Assembly (NCBI RefSeq): GCF_027531705.1
Contig: NZ_JAPZSP010000020.1
Coordinates: forward strand, 1 to 64,000
Origin: Flavobacterium sp.
GTDB taxonomy: Bacteria; Bacteroidota; Bacteroidia; Flavobacteriales; Flavobacteriaceae
Direction of reading: 5' to 3'
DNA length: 64,000 nt
Part shown: in pieces, positions 34,295-43,117 of the stretch
How positions within the stretch are numbered: the first letter of the stretch is position 1
Layout: each line of letters opens with the position of its first letter
Notes under the pieces: generated by a model
Database searches by the model: none
What the model saw: only the letters and a program-made list of their open reading frames with translations
Told to the model about the DNA's origin: nothing
Position numbers and translations under genes: made by a program

Positions 34295-35224
34295 ATGAAA
34301 TTTTCAAAAAAACAAGTTTTAAAAGATATTGCAGAAATCATCGGTTGCCAATACGTTGGAAGCGATGATTTTCCTGTTTTGGGAATGAACGAAATTCACG
34401 TTGTTGAAAATGGCGATATTGTATTTGTTGATCATCCAAAATATTATGACAAAGCCTTGCAATCTGCTGCAACAATCGTTTTAATTAATAAAGAAGTTGA
34501 TTGTCCAGATGGGAAAGCATTGTTGATTTCTGAAGATCCATTTAGAGATTTTAATAAATTGACTAAACATTTTAGACCATTTCAATTTTCAAATGTTTCA
34601 ATTTCTGAAACTGCTACAATTGGTGAAGGAACAATGATTCAACCCAATTGTTTTATTGGAAATAATGTTACAATTGGTAAAAACTGCCTAATTCATTCTA
34701 ATGTTTCTATTTATGACAATGCAGTTATTGGTGATAATGTAATAATTCATGCTGGTTCAATTCTTGGTGCTGATGCTTTTTATTATAAAAAACGTCCTGA
34801 AGGTTTTGATCAATTAATTTCATGCGGTCGAGTAGTAGTAGAAGATAATGTTAGTATTGGAGCACTTTGCACTATTGATAAAGGTGTTACTGGCGATACA
34901 ACAATTGGTGAAGGAACTAAAATGGACAATCAAGTGCATGTTGGTCACGATACTATTATTGGAAAAAGATGCCTCATTGCAGCCCAAACCGGAATTGCAG
35001 GTTGTGTAATTATTGAAGATGAAGTGACACTTTGGGGTCAAGTTGGTACAACCAGCGGAATTACAATTGGTACTAAAGCTGTTGTTTTGGGCCAAACAGG
35101 TGTTACCAAATCTATTGAAGGCGGCAAAACTTATTTTGGAACGCCAATTGAAGAATCTCGTGAAAAATTGAAGCAATTAGCCAATATTAAAAAAATTCCA
35201 GAATTATTAAAATCTATAAAGTAA
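34295..35224 (+). CDS. LpxD-like N-acyltransferase paralogue
   Basis: A 309-residue protein with the LpxD plan: an N-terminal domain (about 1-95, NEIHVVENGDIVFVDHPKYYDKAL) then a left-handed beta-helix. NQVHVGHDTIIGKRCLIAAQTG retains the catalytic His context. It differs from the 29759 gene product in lacking the C-terminal NLNEG signature, ending instead GKTYFGTPIEESREKLKQL, and in a shorter N-domain. Candidate roles are acylation of another UDP-amino sugar or a second LpxD with different chain length. The stop codon overlaps the start of the next gene by one base. Confidence 0.85.
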   Translation: MKFSKKQVLKDIAEIIGCQYVGSDDFPVLGMNEIHVVENGDIVFVDHPKYYDKALQSAATIVLINKEVDCPDGKALLISEDPFRDFNKLTKHFRPFQFSNVSISETATIGEGTMIQPNCFIGNNVTIGKNCLIHSNVSIYDNAVIGDNVIIHAGSILGADAFYYKKRPEGFDQLISCGRVVVEDNVSIGALCTIDKGVTGDTTIGEGTKMDNQVHVGHDTIIGKRCLIAAQTGIAGCVIIEDEVTLWGQVGTTSGITIGTKAVVLGQTGVTKSIEGGKTYFGTPIEESREKLKQLANIKKIPELLKSIK

Positions 35225-35586
35225 TGAATGCAAAAGAATTAGTACTAGATTTTTACAAAAATGATTTGATTTTGAATAAAAGCGAAGTTAAAGAGTTTTT
35301 GCATCCAGATGTTATTATTGAATGGAATAGTAGTAAAGGTTTTGTTCAAATGAAGTATGATGATGTTTTGAATTTATGCGATGAGCTTAGTCGTTCTTAT
35401 ATTCGTTCAAAAATGCAAATAACACATACCATTGCTGAAGATAATAAAGTATTTATTAGATATTCGCATTTTGTAAAAACAATTGAAAATCCAAGAGAAG
35501 ATATGCTATTAGGTCACTTTTTTGTTATTTGGGAAATCAAAGACAATAAGTTATATCGTGGTTTTCAAATGAGCCAATTTTCATAA
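35224..35586 (+). CDS. NTF2-fold / SnoaL-like protein
   Basis: A 120-residue cytoplasmic protein with the pattern of the nuclear transport factor 2-like fold. An N-terminal helix (ELVLDFYKND) is followed by LHPDVIIEWNSSKGF, a helix, and three long strands (MQITHTIAEDNKVFIRYSHF, HFFVIWEIKDNKLYRGFQM). NTF2-fold proteins may be enzymes or small-ligand binders; no catalytic set is obvious here. The ATG overlaps the upstream stop codon by one base (TAATG), so translation is coupled to the LpxD-like gene. Confidence 0.75.
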   Translation: MNAKELVLDFYKNDLILNKSEVKEFLHPDVIIEWNSSKGFVQMKYDDVLNLCDELSRSYIRSKMQITHTIAEDNKVFIRYSHFVKTIENPREDMLLGHFFVIWEIKDNKLYRGFQMSQFS

Positions 35587-35631
35587 AATATATATAGAAA
35601 ATTAGCAAAAATTGTATAAAAAACTATTAAC

Positions 35632-35667
35632 TAATCACTAATTACTAATTACTATTTTATACTTTTG
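35632..35667 (+). promoter_or_regulatory. sucD promoter with iterated TAATCACTAATTAC word
   Basis: Iterated CTAATCAC/CTAATTAC copies (35632-35656) lead straight into TACTTTTG (35660-35667), an exact TAnnTTTG box 38 bases before sucD. The same word precedes the sugar kinase gene at 2697. Confidence 0.55.
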
Positions 35668-35705
35668 CAACACAATAAAATAAACACAAACAAATTAAAC
35701 ATACT

Positions 35706-36578
35706 ATGAGCGTTTTAGTTAATAAAAATTCAAAAATAATTGTTCAAGGTTTTACAGGAAGCGAAGGAACTTTTCACGCTTCTCAAATGATTGAATACGG
35801 AACAAATGTTGTAGGTGGTGTAACACCAGGAAAAGGTGGTTCTACACATTTAGACAGACCAGTTTTCAATACAGTAAAAGATGCTGTTGAACAAGCAGGA
35901 GCAGACACCACTATTATTTTTGTTCCACCAGCTTTTGCTGCAGATGCAATTATGGAAGCAGCTGATGCTGGAATTAAAGTGATTATTTGTATTACTGAAG
36001 GAATTCCAGTGGCAGATATGATTAAAGCGTATTCATATATCAAAGATAGAGATTGTAGACTAATTGGGCCAAACTGTCCAGGTGTAATCACTCCAGAAGA
36101 AGCTAAAGTGGGAATCATGCCAGGTTTTGTTTTCAAAAAAGGAAATGTTGGAATCGTTTCTAAATCTGGAACTTTAACTTACGAAGCTGCTGACCAAGTG
36201 GTAAAACAAGGAATGGGAATTACAACTGCTATCGGAATTGGTGGTGACCCAATTATTGGAACAACAACAAAAGAAGCTGTTGAATTATTAATGAATGATC
36301 CTGAAACTCATTGCATCGTTATGATTGGTGAAATTGGTGGTCAATTGGAAGCTGATGCAGCAAAATGGATTAAAGCTGACGGAAACCGCAAACCTGTAGT
36401 TGGATTCATCGCCGGTGAAACAGCTCCAAAAGGAAGAACAATGGGTCACGCAGGTGCAATTGTGGGTGGCGCTGATGATACAGCTGAAGCTAAAAAACGT
36501 ATCATGAGAGAAAATGGAATACACGTAGTAGATTCTCCAGCAGAAATTGGTAAAAAAGTTAAAGAAGTTATGGGATAA
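35706..36578 (+). CDS. sucD: Succinate--CoA ligase, alpha subunit
   Basis: TCA-cycle enzyme that interconverts succinyl-CoA and succinate with substrate-level phosphorylation. The 290-residue length is normal. [19 protein letters not shown] starts the CoA-binding Rossmann domain, and [12 protein letters not shown] and [13 protein letters not shown] are family signatures. GHAGAIVGG holds the phosphohistidine (H248). The beta subunit gene sucC is not adjacent, a split arrangement common in this phylum. A terminator follows at 36603. Confidence 0.97.
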   Translation: MSVLVNKNSKIIVQGFTGSEGTFHASQMIEYGTNVVGGVTPGKGGSTHLDRPVFNTVKDAVEQAGADTTIIFVPPAFAADAIMEAADAGIKVIICITEGIPVADMIKAYSYIKDRDCRLIGPNCPGVITPEEAKVGIMPGFVFKKGNVGIVSKSGTLTYEAADQVVKQGMGITTAIGIGGDPIIGTTTKEAVELLMNDPETHCIVMIGEIGGQLEADAAKWIKADGNRKPVVGFIAGETAPKGRTMGHAGAIVGGADDTAEAKKRIMRENGIHVVDSPAEIGKKVKEVMG

Positions 36579-36602
36579 TCAATCTCAAAATATAAATAGC
36601 TA

Positions 36603-36632
36603 AAAGCTCTACAAATTTGTAGGGCTTTTTTT
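36603..36632 (+). terminator. Terminator after sucD
   Basis: AAAGCTCTACAAA (36603-36615) pairs with TTTGTAGGGCTTT (36616-36628), one G-U wobble, followed by T. Confidence 0.85.
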
Positions 36633-36635
36633 AGT

Positions 36636-36661
36636 TTGTAAATTAAACTTTTATATATTTG
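36636..36661 (+). promoter_or_regulatory. Promoter of the secreted unknown gene at 36684
   Basis: TTG at 36636-36638 and TATATTTG at 36654-36661, with a 15-bp spacer, slightly short. The ATG is 23 bases downstream. Confidence 0.5.
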
Positions 36662-36683
36662 AAAAAAATATAATTTTAAAAAT

Positions 36684-37766
36684 ATGAAAAAATCATTTCA
36701 TTTAGTAATAGCATTTTTTGTTTTTGCAATTACTAATGCGCAAATTACAATTAGCTCAGATGTTTTAGGAAAATTAGACAAATTCAAACCTGAAACTTTC
36801 AAAAAATTCAAATCGACAACAACTATTTTTGTTTTGTCAAATGTTTTTCAAAAGGATCAATATGAAAAGTTATTAAAAGAAACTTGGACAGTAACACCAT
36901 ATAAAATTGTTTCTGTTGACGAATTCAAATACAATGATTACTTATCAGATAAATATTCATTTGCTCATTTAAGAGCTTTTGCACAAGATGGTAGCACTAT
37001 TTTTGTTTTAAATAGCATGATAAATTTCTATTTATTAGACACTAAAGAGATTAATGAAAAGCTTGATAAAGTAAAAGATGATCCTAGAAAATTCAGAAAA
37101 TTAATAATGACAAACAAAATGAATATTGGGGCAATCCAATTATTTGCTAATACAGAATTTCTTAAAAAAGTTGACAAGACTTTTGGTAACGGCGGCGGCG
37201 GTATCAAACTTATGGCAGGTTCAGCAGAATTTACTACTGACGATATTAACAATCCTAAGATTTCTAAAAGCGATAAAGGAATGATTAATGAAGTTTATAA
37301 TTCTAATGTCTATAAAAATTATACTTTAGGAATGCTAAAAAATTATTTCCAAAAAGTAAATAGCTTAATTTCAAAAGAAGAATTTTGTGATTTGAGAGAA
37401 CCTGAAAAAACATCTGAAGTGAAAAATCTAAAAAAAGAAACTCTTTATATACCTGATTACAATAAAATTACGTATAAACCAGGAAAAGTTGAAGACGAAC
37501 CAAAATCAGATAAAGATTTGAAAGAACTTTTTAAAGATTATAAATTTAAATACGAATTCATTTCAGATAAAGACTTAGATACCAAGATTGCAAACGGAGA
37601 AAACTTTTATTATTTGAGATATGTAAAAGTAAATAGCCAAAAATTCTTTAGTGTTGTAAACGGAAAAACAGGAGAAGTTGTCTATAAAGAATATGATGCT
37701 GGAATGGGAACATACAATATCGATGGTGACGATTTCAAAAAATTGGCCAAAGAAATAGCAAAATAA
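36684..37766 (+). CDS. Secreted hypothetical protein
   Basis: A 360-residue protein with a signal peptide (residues 1-19, ending TNAQ). No lipobox and no T9SS sorting domain, so probably periplasmic. The N-terminal half alternates helices and strands (KFKSTTTIFVLSNVFQKDQYEKLL, then RAFAQDGSTIFVLNSMINFYLL), a possible thioredoxin-like or Rossmann-like core, but no active-site motif is visible. A Gly run (GNGGGGIK) is near residue 172. Not recognised. Bounded by terminators on both sides, so it is monocistronic. Confidence 0.7.
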   Translation: MKKSFHLVIAFFVFAITNAQITISSDVLGKLDKFKPETFKKFKSTTTIFVLSNVFQKDQYEKLLKETWTVTPYKIVSVDEFKYNDYLSDKYSFAHLRAFAQDGSTIFVLNSMINFYLLDTKEINEKLDKVKDDPRKFRKLIMTNKMNIGAIQLFANTEFLKKVDKTFGNGGGGIKLMAGSAEFTTDDINNPKISKSDKGMINEVYNSNVYKNYTLGMLKNYFQKVNSLISKEEFCDLREPEKTSEVKNLKKETLYIPDYNKITYKPGKVEDEPKSDKDLKELFKDYKFKYEFISDKDLDTKIANGENFYYLRYVKVNSQKFFSVVNGKTGEVVYKEYDAGMGTYNIDGDDFKKLAKEIAK

Positions 37767-37783
37767 TCAATTTAGAAATAATT

Positions 37784-37817
37784 AAAAAGCGTTGCAAATA
37801 GTAACGCTTTTTTTGTT
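37784..37817 (+). terminator. Terminator after the secreted unknown gene
   Basis: AAAAAGCGTT (37784-37793), 9-base loop, AACGCTTTTT (37803-37812), then T. Perfect 10-bp stem. Confidence 0.85.
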
Positions 37818-37843
37818 GAACTAAATCCAAAAATCTATATTTG
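37816..37843 (+). promoter_or_regulatory. Consensus promoter for fabG
   Basis: TTG (37816-37818), 17-bp spacer, TATATTTG (37836-37843). Exact Bacteroidota housekeeping consensus, 28 bases before the start codon. Confidence 0.85.
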
Positions 37844-37871
37844 TACAAATATTAAATTAAACATTTTACAT

Positions 37872-38618
37872 ATGAAATTACTTGAAGGAAAAGTAGCTAT
37901 AATAACTGGCGCAAGCCGCGGAATTGGTAGCGGAATTGCAAAAGTATTTGCACAACACGGAGCAAACGTAGCTTTTACATACAGTTCATCTGCTGAATCT
38001 GCACTAGTTTTAGAAAACGAACTAAACGCTTTAGGAATTAAAGCAAAAGGATATAAATCAAACGCAGCCGATTTTAACGAAGCACAACAATTGGCTGACG
38101 ATGTTATGGCAGAATTCGGAAACATTGATATTCTAATCAACAATGCCGGAATCACAAAAGATAATTTGTTAATGAGAATGAGCGAAGAAGATTTTGATAA
38201 AGTAATCGAAATCAACTTGAAATCAGTTTTCAATATGACGAAAGCTGTTCAAAAAGTAATGCTTAAAAACCGTAAGGGTTCAATTGTAAATATGAGTAGT
38301 GTAGTAGGAGTGAAGGGCAATGCCGGACAAGCCAACTATGCAGCATCAAAAGCCGGAATGATTGGTTTTACCAAATCTATAGCTTTGGAGTTAGGCTCAA
38401 GAAATATTCGTTGCAACGCAATCGCTCCTGGATTCATTGAAACCGAAATGACTGCAAAACTAAACGAAGATGTTGTACAGGGTTGGAGAGATTCTATTCC
38501 GTTAAAACGTGGTGGAACTCCAGAAGATGTTGCCAACGCTTGTCTTTTCCTAGCTTCCGATATGAGTGCTTACGTTTCTGGACAAGTGCTTAATGTTTGT
38601 GGCGGAATGTTGACTTAA
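37872..38618 (+). CDS. fabG: 3-oxoacyl-[acyl-carrier-protein] reductase
   Basis: NADPH-dependent reductase of the fatty acid elongation cycle. A 248-residue classical SDR: TGASRGIGSGIA is the cofactor loop and NNAGIT follows. The catalytic Ser lies in VNMSSVVG and the Tyr and Lys in NYAASKAG. IAPGFIETEMT and the C-terminal YVSGQVLNVCGGM match FabG closely. Other acyl-chain SDRs share the fold, but the length, the terminus and a strong own promoter favour FabG. Confidence 0.93.
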   Translation: MKLLEGKVAIITGASRGIGSGIAKVFAQHGANVAFTYSSSAESALVLENELNALGIKAKGYKSNAADFNEAQQLADDVMAEFGNIDILINNAGITKDNLLMRMSEEDFDKVIEINLKSVFNMTKAVQKVMLKNRKGSIVNMSSVVGVKGNAGQANYAASKAGMIGFTKSIALELGSRNIRCNAIAPGFIETEMTAKLNEDVVQGWRDSIPLKRGGTPEDVANACLFLASDMSAYVSGQVLNVCGGMLT

Positions 38619-38629
38619 TTTATTTATTA

Positions 38630-38713
38630 GAAGCTATTTCCAGCTATACGTTCCAATCTTTTCTTTTTTAAAGAAAAAAAGAAAAGGATTTCCACTGCTA
38701 TCTGGGCTAGGGG
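38630..38713. repeat. REP-like dispersed intergenic element with hairpin
   Basis: GAAGCTATTTCCAGCTATAC begins a block whose centre is a hairpin (CTTTTCTTTTTT / AAAGAAAAAAAGAAAAG) and whose end is GGATTTCCACTGCTATC then GGGCTAGGGG. From memory, very similar blocks recur in intergenic regions of flavobacterial genomes. The single window copy cannot prove repetition. Confidence 0.55.
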
Positions 38714-38744
38714 TATTTTGTAATTAGCAAATACATGTTTTTAA

Positions 38745-38951
38745 ATGAAGAATAAATATATAATTGCATTTTTTGTTTTGGGAGTTATTGTAACTTCAAT
38801 AGGAGCATTATTTAAAATTACACATTTAGAAATTGGAATTTTTACTGGAAACCTATTGATTACATTAGGTGTTTTTATAAAAGTTATTGCTGCTATACTA
38901 TTTATAATTAAATTATTTTCTAATAATAACAACGATTTCCTAAACAAATAG
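38745..38951 (+). CDS. Small two-helix membrane protein, GldL-like
   Basis: A 68-residue protein with two predicted membrane helices (about residues 5-23 and 34-59). The string ALFKITHLEIG between them, followed by GNLLITLG, resembles the N-terminal membrane hairpin of the gliding and T9SS motor protein GldL (ALFKIMHW..G type). The cytoplasmic coiled-coil tail of GldL is absent. It may be a stand-alone relative with unknown role. It starts after a REP-like element and is 20 bases upstream of the VWA-domain gene. Confidence 0.6.
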   Translation: MKNKYIIAFFVLGVIVTSIGALFKITHLEIGIFTGNLLITLGVFIKVIAAILFIIKLFSNNNNDFLNK

Positions 38952-38971
38952 AATAATTAGTCAATAAAATA

Positions 38972-40999
38972 ATGCTGACAAACACAATTCTTTTACTATT
39001 ACTTTCCTTAGCAATCGCTGGTGGTTTGTCGTATTTTCAATATTTTTACAAAGCTAATAGTAAGTCTAAAGTGACTAAATTGCTGGCTTTTTTACGTTTT
39101 TTTTCAATTTTCGGAATTTTACTTTTGTTAATCAATCCAATACTTTCTCGAAAAACATTTGAAACTATCAAAACGCCATTGGCAATTGTGGTTGATAATT
39201 CCAAATCTATTGCAGAACTAAAAGCAGATAAAACTTCAAAAGAATTATTCGAAAAACTAAATGCAAACGCTGATTTAAAAGAAAAATTCGACATTCAAAC
39301 TTATAAATTTGATAGCGAATTTCAATCGGCAGACGAATTCGATTTTAAAGGAAATGAATCTAAAATTTCTGAAGTTTCTAAAAACCTAAAAAGTATTAAC
39401 AAAAATCTAAGTTATCCAACAGTTTTAATTACAGATGGTAACCAAACTTCGGGTGAAGATTTCGTATATAGTTTTGATACTAAAAATAAAGTTTATCCTT
39501 TGGTTGTAGGTGATACAACTACTTATCTCGATTTGAAAGTTGTACAAGTTAATGCCAATAAATATGCTTTTCACAAAAATAAGTTTCCTGTAGAAGTGTT
39601 TTTGCAATATGCTGGAAATAAAAGTATAAATGCAAATTTCAGTATTTCACAAGGAAATAATGTTTTAGCTAAACAAACCGTTGCTTTTTCACCATCAAGA
39701 AAATCTCAAGTTGTAAATGTGTTACTTCCAGCTGATAAAGTTGGTTTGCAATTATTTACGGCAACCATTTCTTCATCTGAATCCGAAAAAAACAAGTACA
39801 ACAATACGAAGAAATTTGCGGTTGAAGTTATCGATCAGCGAACAGAAGTAGCAATAGTTTCTGCGATAAATCATCCTGATGTTGGTGCGTTGAAAAGAAG
39901 TATCGAATCTAATGCTTCTCGCAAAGTAACCATTGTAAAACCTAAAGAAATCAATGAGTTAAATAAGTTTAATGTTTTGATTTTGTACCAACCAAATGGT
40001 GAATTCAAACAACTTTTTGAAACCAACAAAAATGCAAAACTAAACACTTGGATTATTACTGGAAACAATACCGACTATAATCTTTTGAATCAATATCAGA
40101 ATACTTTAGATTTCAAAATGTCGTCTCAAAAAGAAAATTATTTGGCTTCGTATGAAAGTAATTTCAACTTATTTGCACTTGACAATATTGGTTTTGAAAA
40201 CTTTCCGCCATTAGAAAACCCATTTGGAACAATAACTGCAAATGAAAATGTTTCGGTGTTATTAACTTCAAGAATTAGAAATGTCGAAACCAATTCACCG
40301 CTATTGGCATTTTCAGATAATCAAGGTTCAAGAAGTGCCTTTTTACTTGGTGAAAACATTTGGAAATGGCGAGGGCAAACCTATTTGGACAAAAAAGAAT
40401 TTACCGATTTTGATTTGTTCGTTGATAAAACTATTCAATTCTTAGCAACGAATAATTCTAAAAAGTCTTTGATTGTCAATCATGAACGTTTTTACAATTC
40501 AGGTGATGCTTTAGAAATTACAGCTCAATACTTCAATAAAAATTATGAGTTAGATGAAAAAGCTCGTTTAACAATTTCGGTTACAAATACTAAAACCAAA
40601 CAAGTTAAAAAATATGATTTGTTACGAGATTCAAATGCTTTCCAAGTTAATTTAGATGGATTAATAGCTGGTCAATATACTTTTACGGTAAAAGAATTAA
40701 ATTCAAATGCTTCTTATACAAGTGGTTTTGAGATTTTAGATTTTGATATTGAAAAACAATTTGTAAATCCAGATTTAACTAAATTGAAACAATTAGCTTC
40801 ACAAACTAATGGTAAAGCTTATGTTTCAAATCAAGTTGAAGATTTAGTAAAAATACTTTTAGCTAATGAAGATTACAAAGCAGTTCAAAAAGCAATAGTA
40901 AAGAAAACTCCAATAATTGATTGGGTTTGGTTGCTTGTTTTAATAGCTATTTCATTAGCTTCTGAATGGTTTATTAGAAAATATAACGGAATGTTATAA
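38972..40999 (+). CDS. VWA-domain membrane protein
   Basis: A 675-residue inner-membrane protein. Two N-terminal helices (about 4-22 and 37-58) are followed by a von Willebrand A-like domain: LAIVVDNSKSIAEL is a MIDAS (DxSxS) loop and VLITDGNQTSGEDF the second acidic loop. The middle is beta-rich (about 190-290), then a glutamine-amidotransferase-like Rossmann segment (about 300-440). A C-terminal helix (WVWLLVLIAISLASEWF) closes it. The layout resembles BatA/BatB-like or DUF4159/VWA membrane proteins of Bacteroidota. Function unknown. A convergent gene ends seven bases after its stop. Confidence 0.72.
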   Translation: MLTNTILLLLLSLAIAGGLSYFQYFYKANSKSKVTKLLAFLRFFSIFGILLLLINPILSRKTFETIKTPLAIVVDNSKSIAELKADKTSKELFEKLNANADLKEKFDIQTYKFDSEFQSADEFDFKGNESKISEVSKNLKSINKNLSYPTVLITDGNQTSGEDFVYSFDTKNKVYPLVVGDTTTYLDLKVVQVNANKYAFHKNKFPVEVFLQYAGNKSINANFSISQGNNVLAKQTVAFSPSRKSQVVNVLLPADKVGLQLFTATISSSESEKNKYNNTKKFAVEVIDQRTEVAIVSAINHPDVGALKRSIESNASRKVTIVKPKEINELNKFNVLILYQPNGEFKQLFETNKNAKLNTWIITGNNTDYNLLNQYQNTLDFKMSSQKENYLASYESNFNLFALDNIGFENFPPLENPFGTITANENVSVLLTSRIRNVETNSPLLAFSDNQGSRSAFLLGENIWKWRGQTYLDKKEFTDFDLFVDKTIQFLATNNSKKSLIVNHERFYNSGDALEITAQYFNKNYELDEKARLTISVTNTKTKQVKKYDLLRDSNAFQVNLDGLIAGQYTFTVKELNSNASYTSGFEILDFDIEKQFVNPDLTKLKQLASQTNGKAYVSNQVEDLVKILLANEDYKAVQKAIVKKTPIIDWVWLLVLIAISLASEWFIRKYNGML

Positions 41000-41005
41000 A
41001 TTCAA

Positions 41006-41407
41006 TTACGATTCGACAACTTCAAATAATTGTATCTGATTCTTAATTCTTTCAATAAGCATATTCATCATTCTTTTGTTTAGATTAGATGAATTCTTTA
41101 TATATGTTTTGTATTCATCAATGGTGAAAAGGCTTATAACAATACCTTTCATACTATTTCTAAACTTTACTTCGTTTTTAATAATATGCTCAATGTATGC
41201 CATTTTTTTTTCTACTGGAAAGTGGTAAAAATCAGTTTTATGTTTACTTATTTGATTTTTAACTACTTCAATGAATAAGTCATTTTGCAATTTTAAAATA
41301 GGTCGTAATGTTTTGTTTTGAAAAATTTCATCAGCCGAAGATTGTTCGGTGATATTTCCAATTGGTTCTCCTCTGAACTTTTCTATGAATTGATTTCTAT
41401 CTTCCAT
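41006..41407 (-). CDS. Conserved hypothetical, often labelled 'glyoxalase'
   Basis: A 133-residue, mostly helical, charged cytoplasmic protein. GEPIGNITEQSSADEIFQNKTLRPILKLQNDLFIEV is the most conserved-looking stretch (given here by residues 15-49). From memory, flavobacterial relatives are named glyoxalase, but no His/Glu metal site of that fold is present, so the label is doubtful. It lies downstream of the ompA-like gene on the same strand but beyond its terminator, so it may depend on read-through or a local promoter. Confidence 0.65.
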   Translation of the reverse strand: MEDRNQFIEKFRGEPIGNITEQSSADEIFQNKTLRPILKLQNDLFIEVVKNQISKHKTDFYHFPVEKKMAYIEHIIKNEVKFRNSMKGIVISLFTIDEYKTYIKNSSNLNKRMMNMLIERIKNQIQLFEVVES

Positions 41408-41422
41408 TTTTATTTTAAAGAT

Positions 41423-41455
41423 AAAAAAAACCTCTGTCGGTATGACAGAGGTTTT
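41423..41455 (-). terminator. Terminator of the OmpA-family gene
   Basis: CCTCTGTC (41431-41438), loop GGTAT, GACAGAGG (41444-41451). On the minus strand the T-run is the complement of A(8) at 41423-41430. The stem is extended by flanking A/T pairs. Confidence 0.85.
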
Positions 41456-41483
41456 ATATAAGTTATTAAAAACTAATTGTTAA

Positions 41484-42866
41484 TTATTTTTTGATTTTGA
41501 AAGATACTTTTCTTACTAATCTTCTAGCTAGAGCAGAGTTAGGATTAACTGATTTATCTTCACCTTTAGAGATTAAAACCAATCTATTAGCTTTTATACC
41601 AGCATCAATAAGTACTTTTTTAACGTTAGCAGCTCTATTATCGGCTAACTTATTGTTGTATTCTGAATTTCCAACTTCATCGGCATTACCATGAATTTCG
41701 ATAATAGCATCTGGGTTGTTTCTCATATATGTAAGAATGAAATCAATTCCTTCTGTAGAAGCTTCTGTAGGATCCGTTTTATCAAATTCGAAGTAAGCAG
41801 TAACATAACCATCATTGATTAACTTGTCAACCATTTGAGCATTTATAGCATTTGCTGTTTTAGCTTCAGCACTTACACCATCAACACCATCTTTACTAGT
41901 TGTCATTGTAACAAGTTTTTCTAACTCATCAGGAACACCATTTTTGTTAACATCAATCATACGCCCTTTTGTATCAACAGCTACACCAGCAATAGAGTTG
42001 TTTTCAACATCTAAATAATCTGGCACACCATCTTTATCAGTATCATTCATTAATGTTTCTAAATCATTAATTCTATTGTCAAGTTCAGTGATCTCTTCTA
42101 ATTTTTTATCTTCAATCATTGCCCAGTCTCCATGCACTTCATTTGGTCCTAGCGAATAATTTAATCCAAGTGATATGTTCATCATCTGACCAGATAAATT
42201 ATTTTTTCTATCAGAATAATGACCATCCCATGCAAAATGCTGTCTGTAATTAGTAATTGATGTTAAATCAAGATTCATAGCCATTTTGTTAGTAATTCTG
42301 AATTGTGGAGAAAAACCAATAATAAGACCAATATTATATTCTGTAACACCAGCGTTAGATTTTTGACGATTAAATTCATCGCCTGGTTGGATTATAACAC
42401 TCAAATCATCTGGTGTATCTTTTTTAGGAGTCATTGCTAAAAAGTTTAAACCACCATGAATTAATAGTCCAAATCTTTTCAAGTTCTCTTCAATACCAAG
42501 AAGTCGGGAAGCATTTATAACACCTTGTAAACCCAATCTATATTGTTCAACTTCAAATTCTTTTTTATTTCCATTTATGTTTTTAAAGACATCGTAATTA
42601 ACATCCCCTTTAATTCCAAATTTTGGACTCATCATATAACGAGCACCTATCCCAAAATTATTAAAAGTAAATTTCCCTAATACTTTTGTAGCATCACTAG
42701 AAGAATAACCTTCAGTAAAAGGATTTATTCCTTTACTTTGTCCTGCATTAACTTCAACTGTCCAACGATTAAATCCGCTAGATTGTTGCTCATCGGATGA
42801 TTCATCAGTTTGACTGAAAATAGGGGCAAAAGATAATAATGAAATAAGTAGTAAACTTTTCTTCAT
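41484..42866 (-). CDS. OmpA-family outer-membrane protein with TSP3 repeats
   Basis: A 460-residue abundant-porin type protein. Signal peptide residues 1-19 end in FSQ. Residues about 30-240 form an 8-strand-like beta-barrel. A coiled linker (EEITELDNRINDLETLMN) leads to Ca-binding thrombospondin type 3 motifs, DTDKDGVPDYLD and DVNKNGVPDELE. The C-terminal OmpA domain (about 345-460) has HGNADEVGNSEYN and NRAANVKKVL, whose Asp and Arg bind peptidoglycan. It anchors the outer membrane to the cell wall. A consensus promoter lies about 55 bases upstream and a terminator follows, indicating strong monocistronic expression. Confidence 0.92.
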   Translation of the reverse strand: MKKSLLLISLLSFAPIFSQTDESSDEQQSSGFNRWTVEVNAGQSKGINPFTEGYSSSDATKVLGKFTFNNFGIGARYMMSPKFGIKGDVNYDVFKNINGNKKEFEVEQYRLGLQGVINASRLLGIEENLKRFGLLIHGGLNFLAMTPKKDTPDDLSVIIQPGDEFNRQKSNAGVTEYNIGLIIGFSPQFRITNKMAMNLDLTSITNYRQHFAWDGHYSDRKNNLSGQMMNISLGLNYSLGPNEVHGDWAMIEDKKLEEITELDNRINDLETLMNDTDKDGVPDYLDVENNSIAGVAVDTKGRMIDVNKNGVPDELEKLVTMTTSKDGVDGVSAEAKTANAINAQMVDKLINDGYVTAYFEFDKTDPTEASTEGIDFILTYMRNNPDAIIEIHGNADEVGNSEYNNKLADNRAANVKKVLIDAGIKANRLVLISKGEDKSVNPNSALARRLVRKVSFKIKK

Positions 42867-42920
42867 GATATGAATTTAAATTTTTAGTACATTTTAGGTC
42901 TTTGCAAACCTTATAAGCTG

Positions 42921-42950
42921 CAAATATACTATTTTAGTTTTAATTATCAA
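42921..42950 (-). promoter_or_regulatory. Consensus promoter for the OmpA-family gene
   Basis: Minus strand: TTG (complement of CAA at 42948-42950), 19-bp spacer, TATATTTG (complement of 42921-42928). The start codon is 54 bases downstream. Confidence 0.85.
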
Positions 42951-43037
42951 GTTTTTAGCTTATGTAATCAATTTTTTAAGCTAAATTTAATGATTTTTTG
43001 TTAAAAATAGTACTTTATTTTCAAATTTAAGAATCGT

Positions 43038-43062
43038 TTGGGTGCAAAAAACATTAATTTTG
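43038..43062 (+). promoter_or_regulatory. Probable promoter for the acyl-CoA thioesterase gene
   Basis: TAATTTTG (43055-43062) is an exact TAnnTTTG box. A TTG at 43038-43040 gives a short 14-bp spacer, so only the downstream box is convincing. Confidence 0.5.
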
Positions 43063-43117
43063 CAATTATTATAGAACCAAAAAGTAATACTGAATTCATT
43101 TAATTACATCAATAAAT

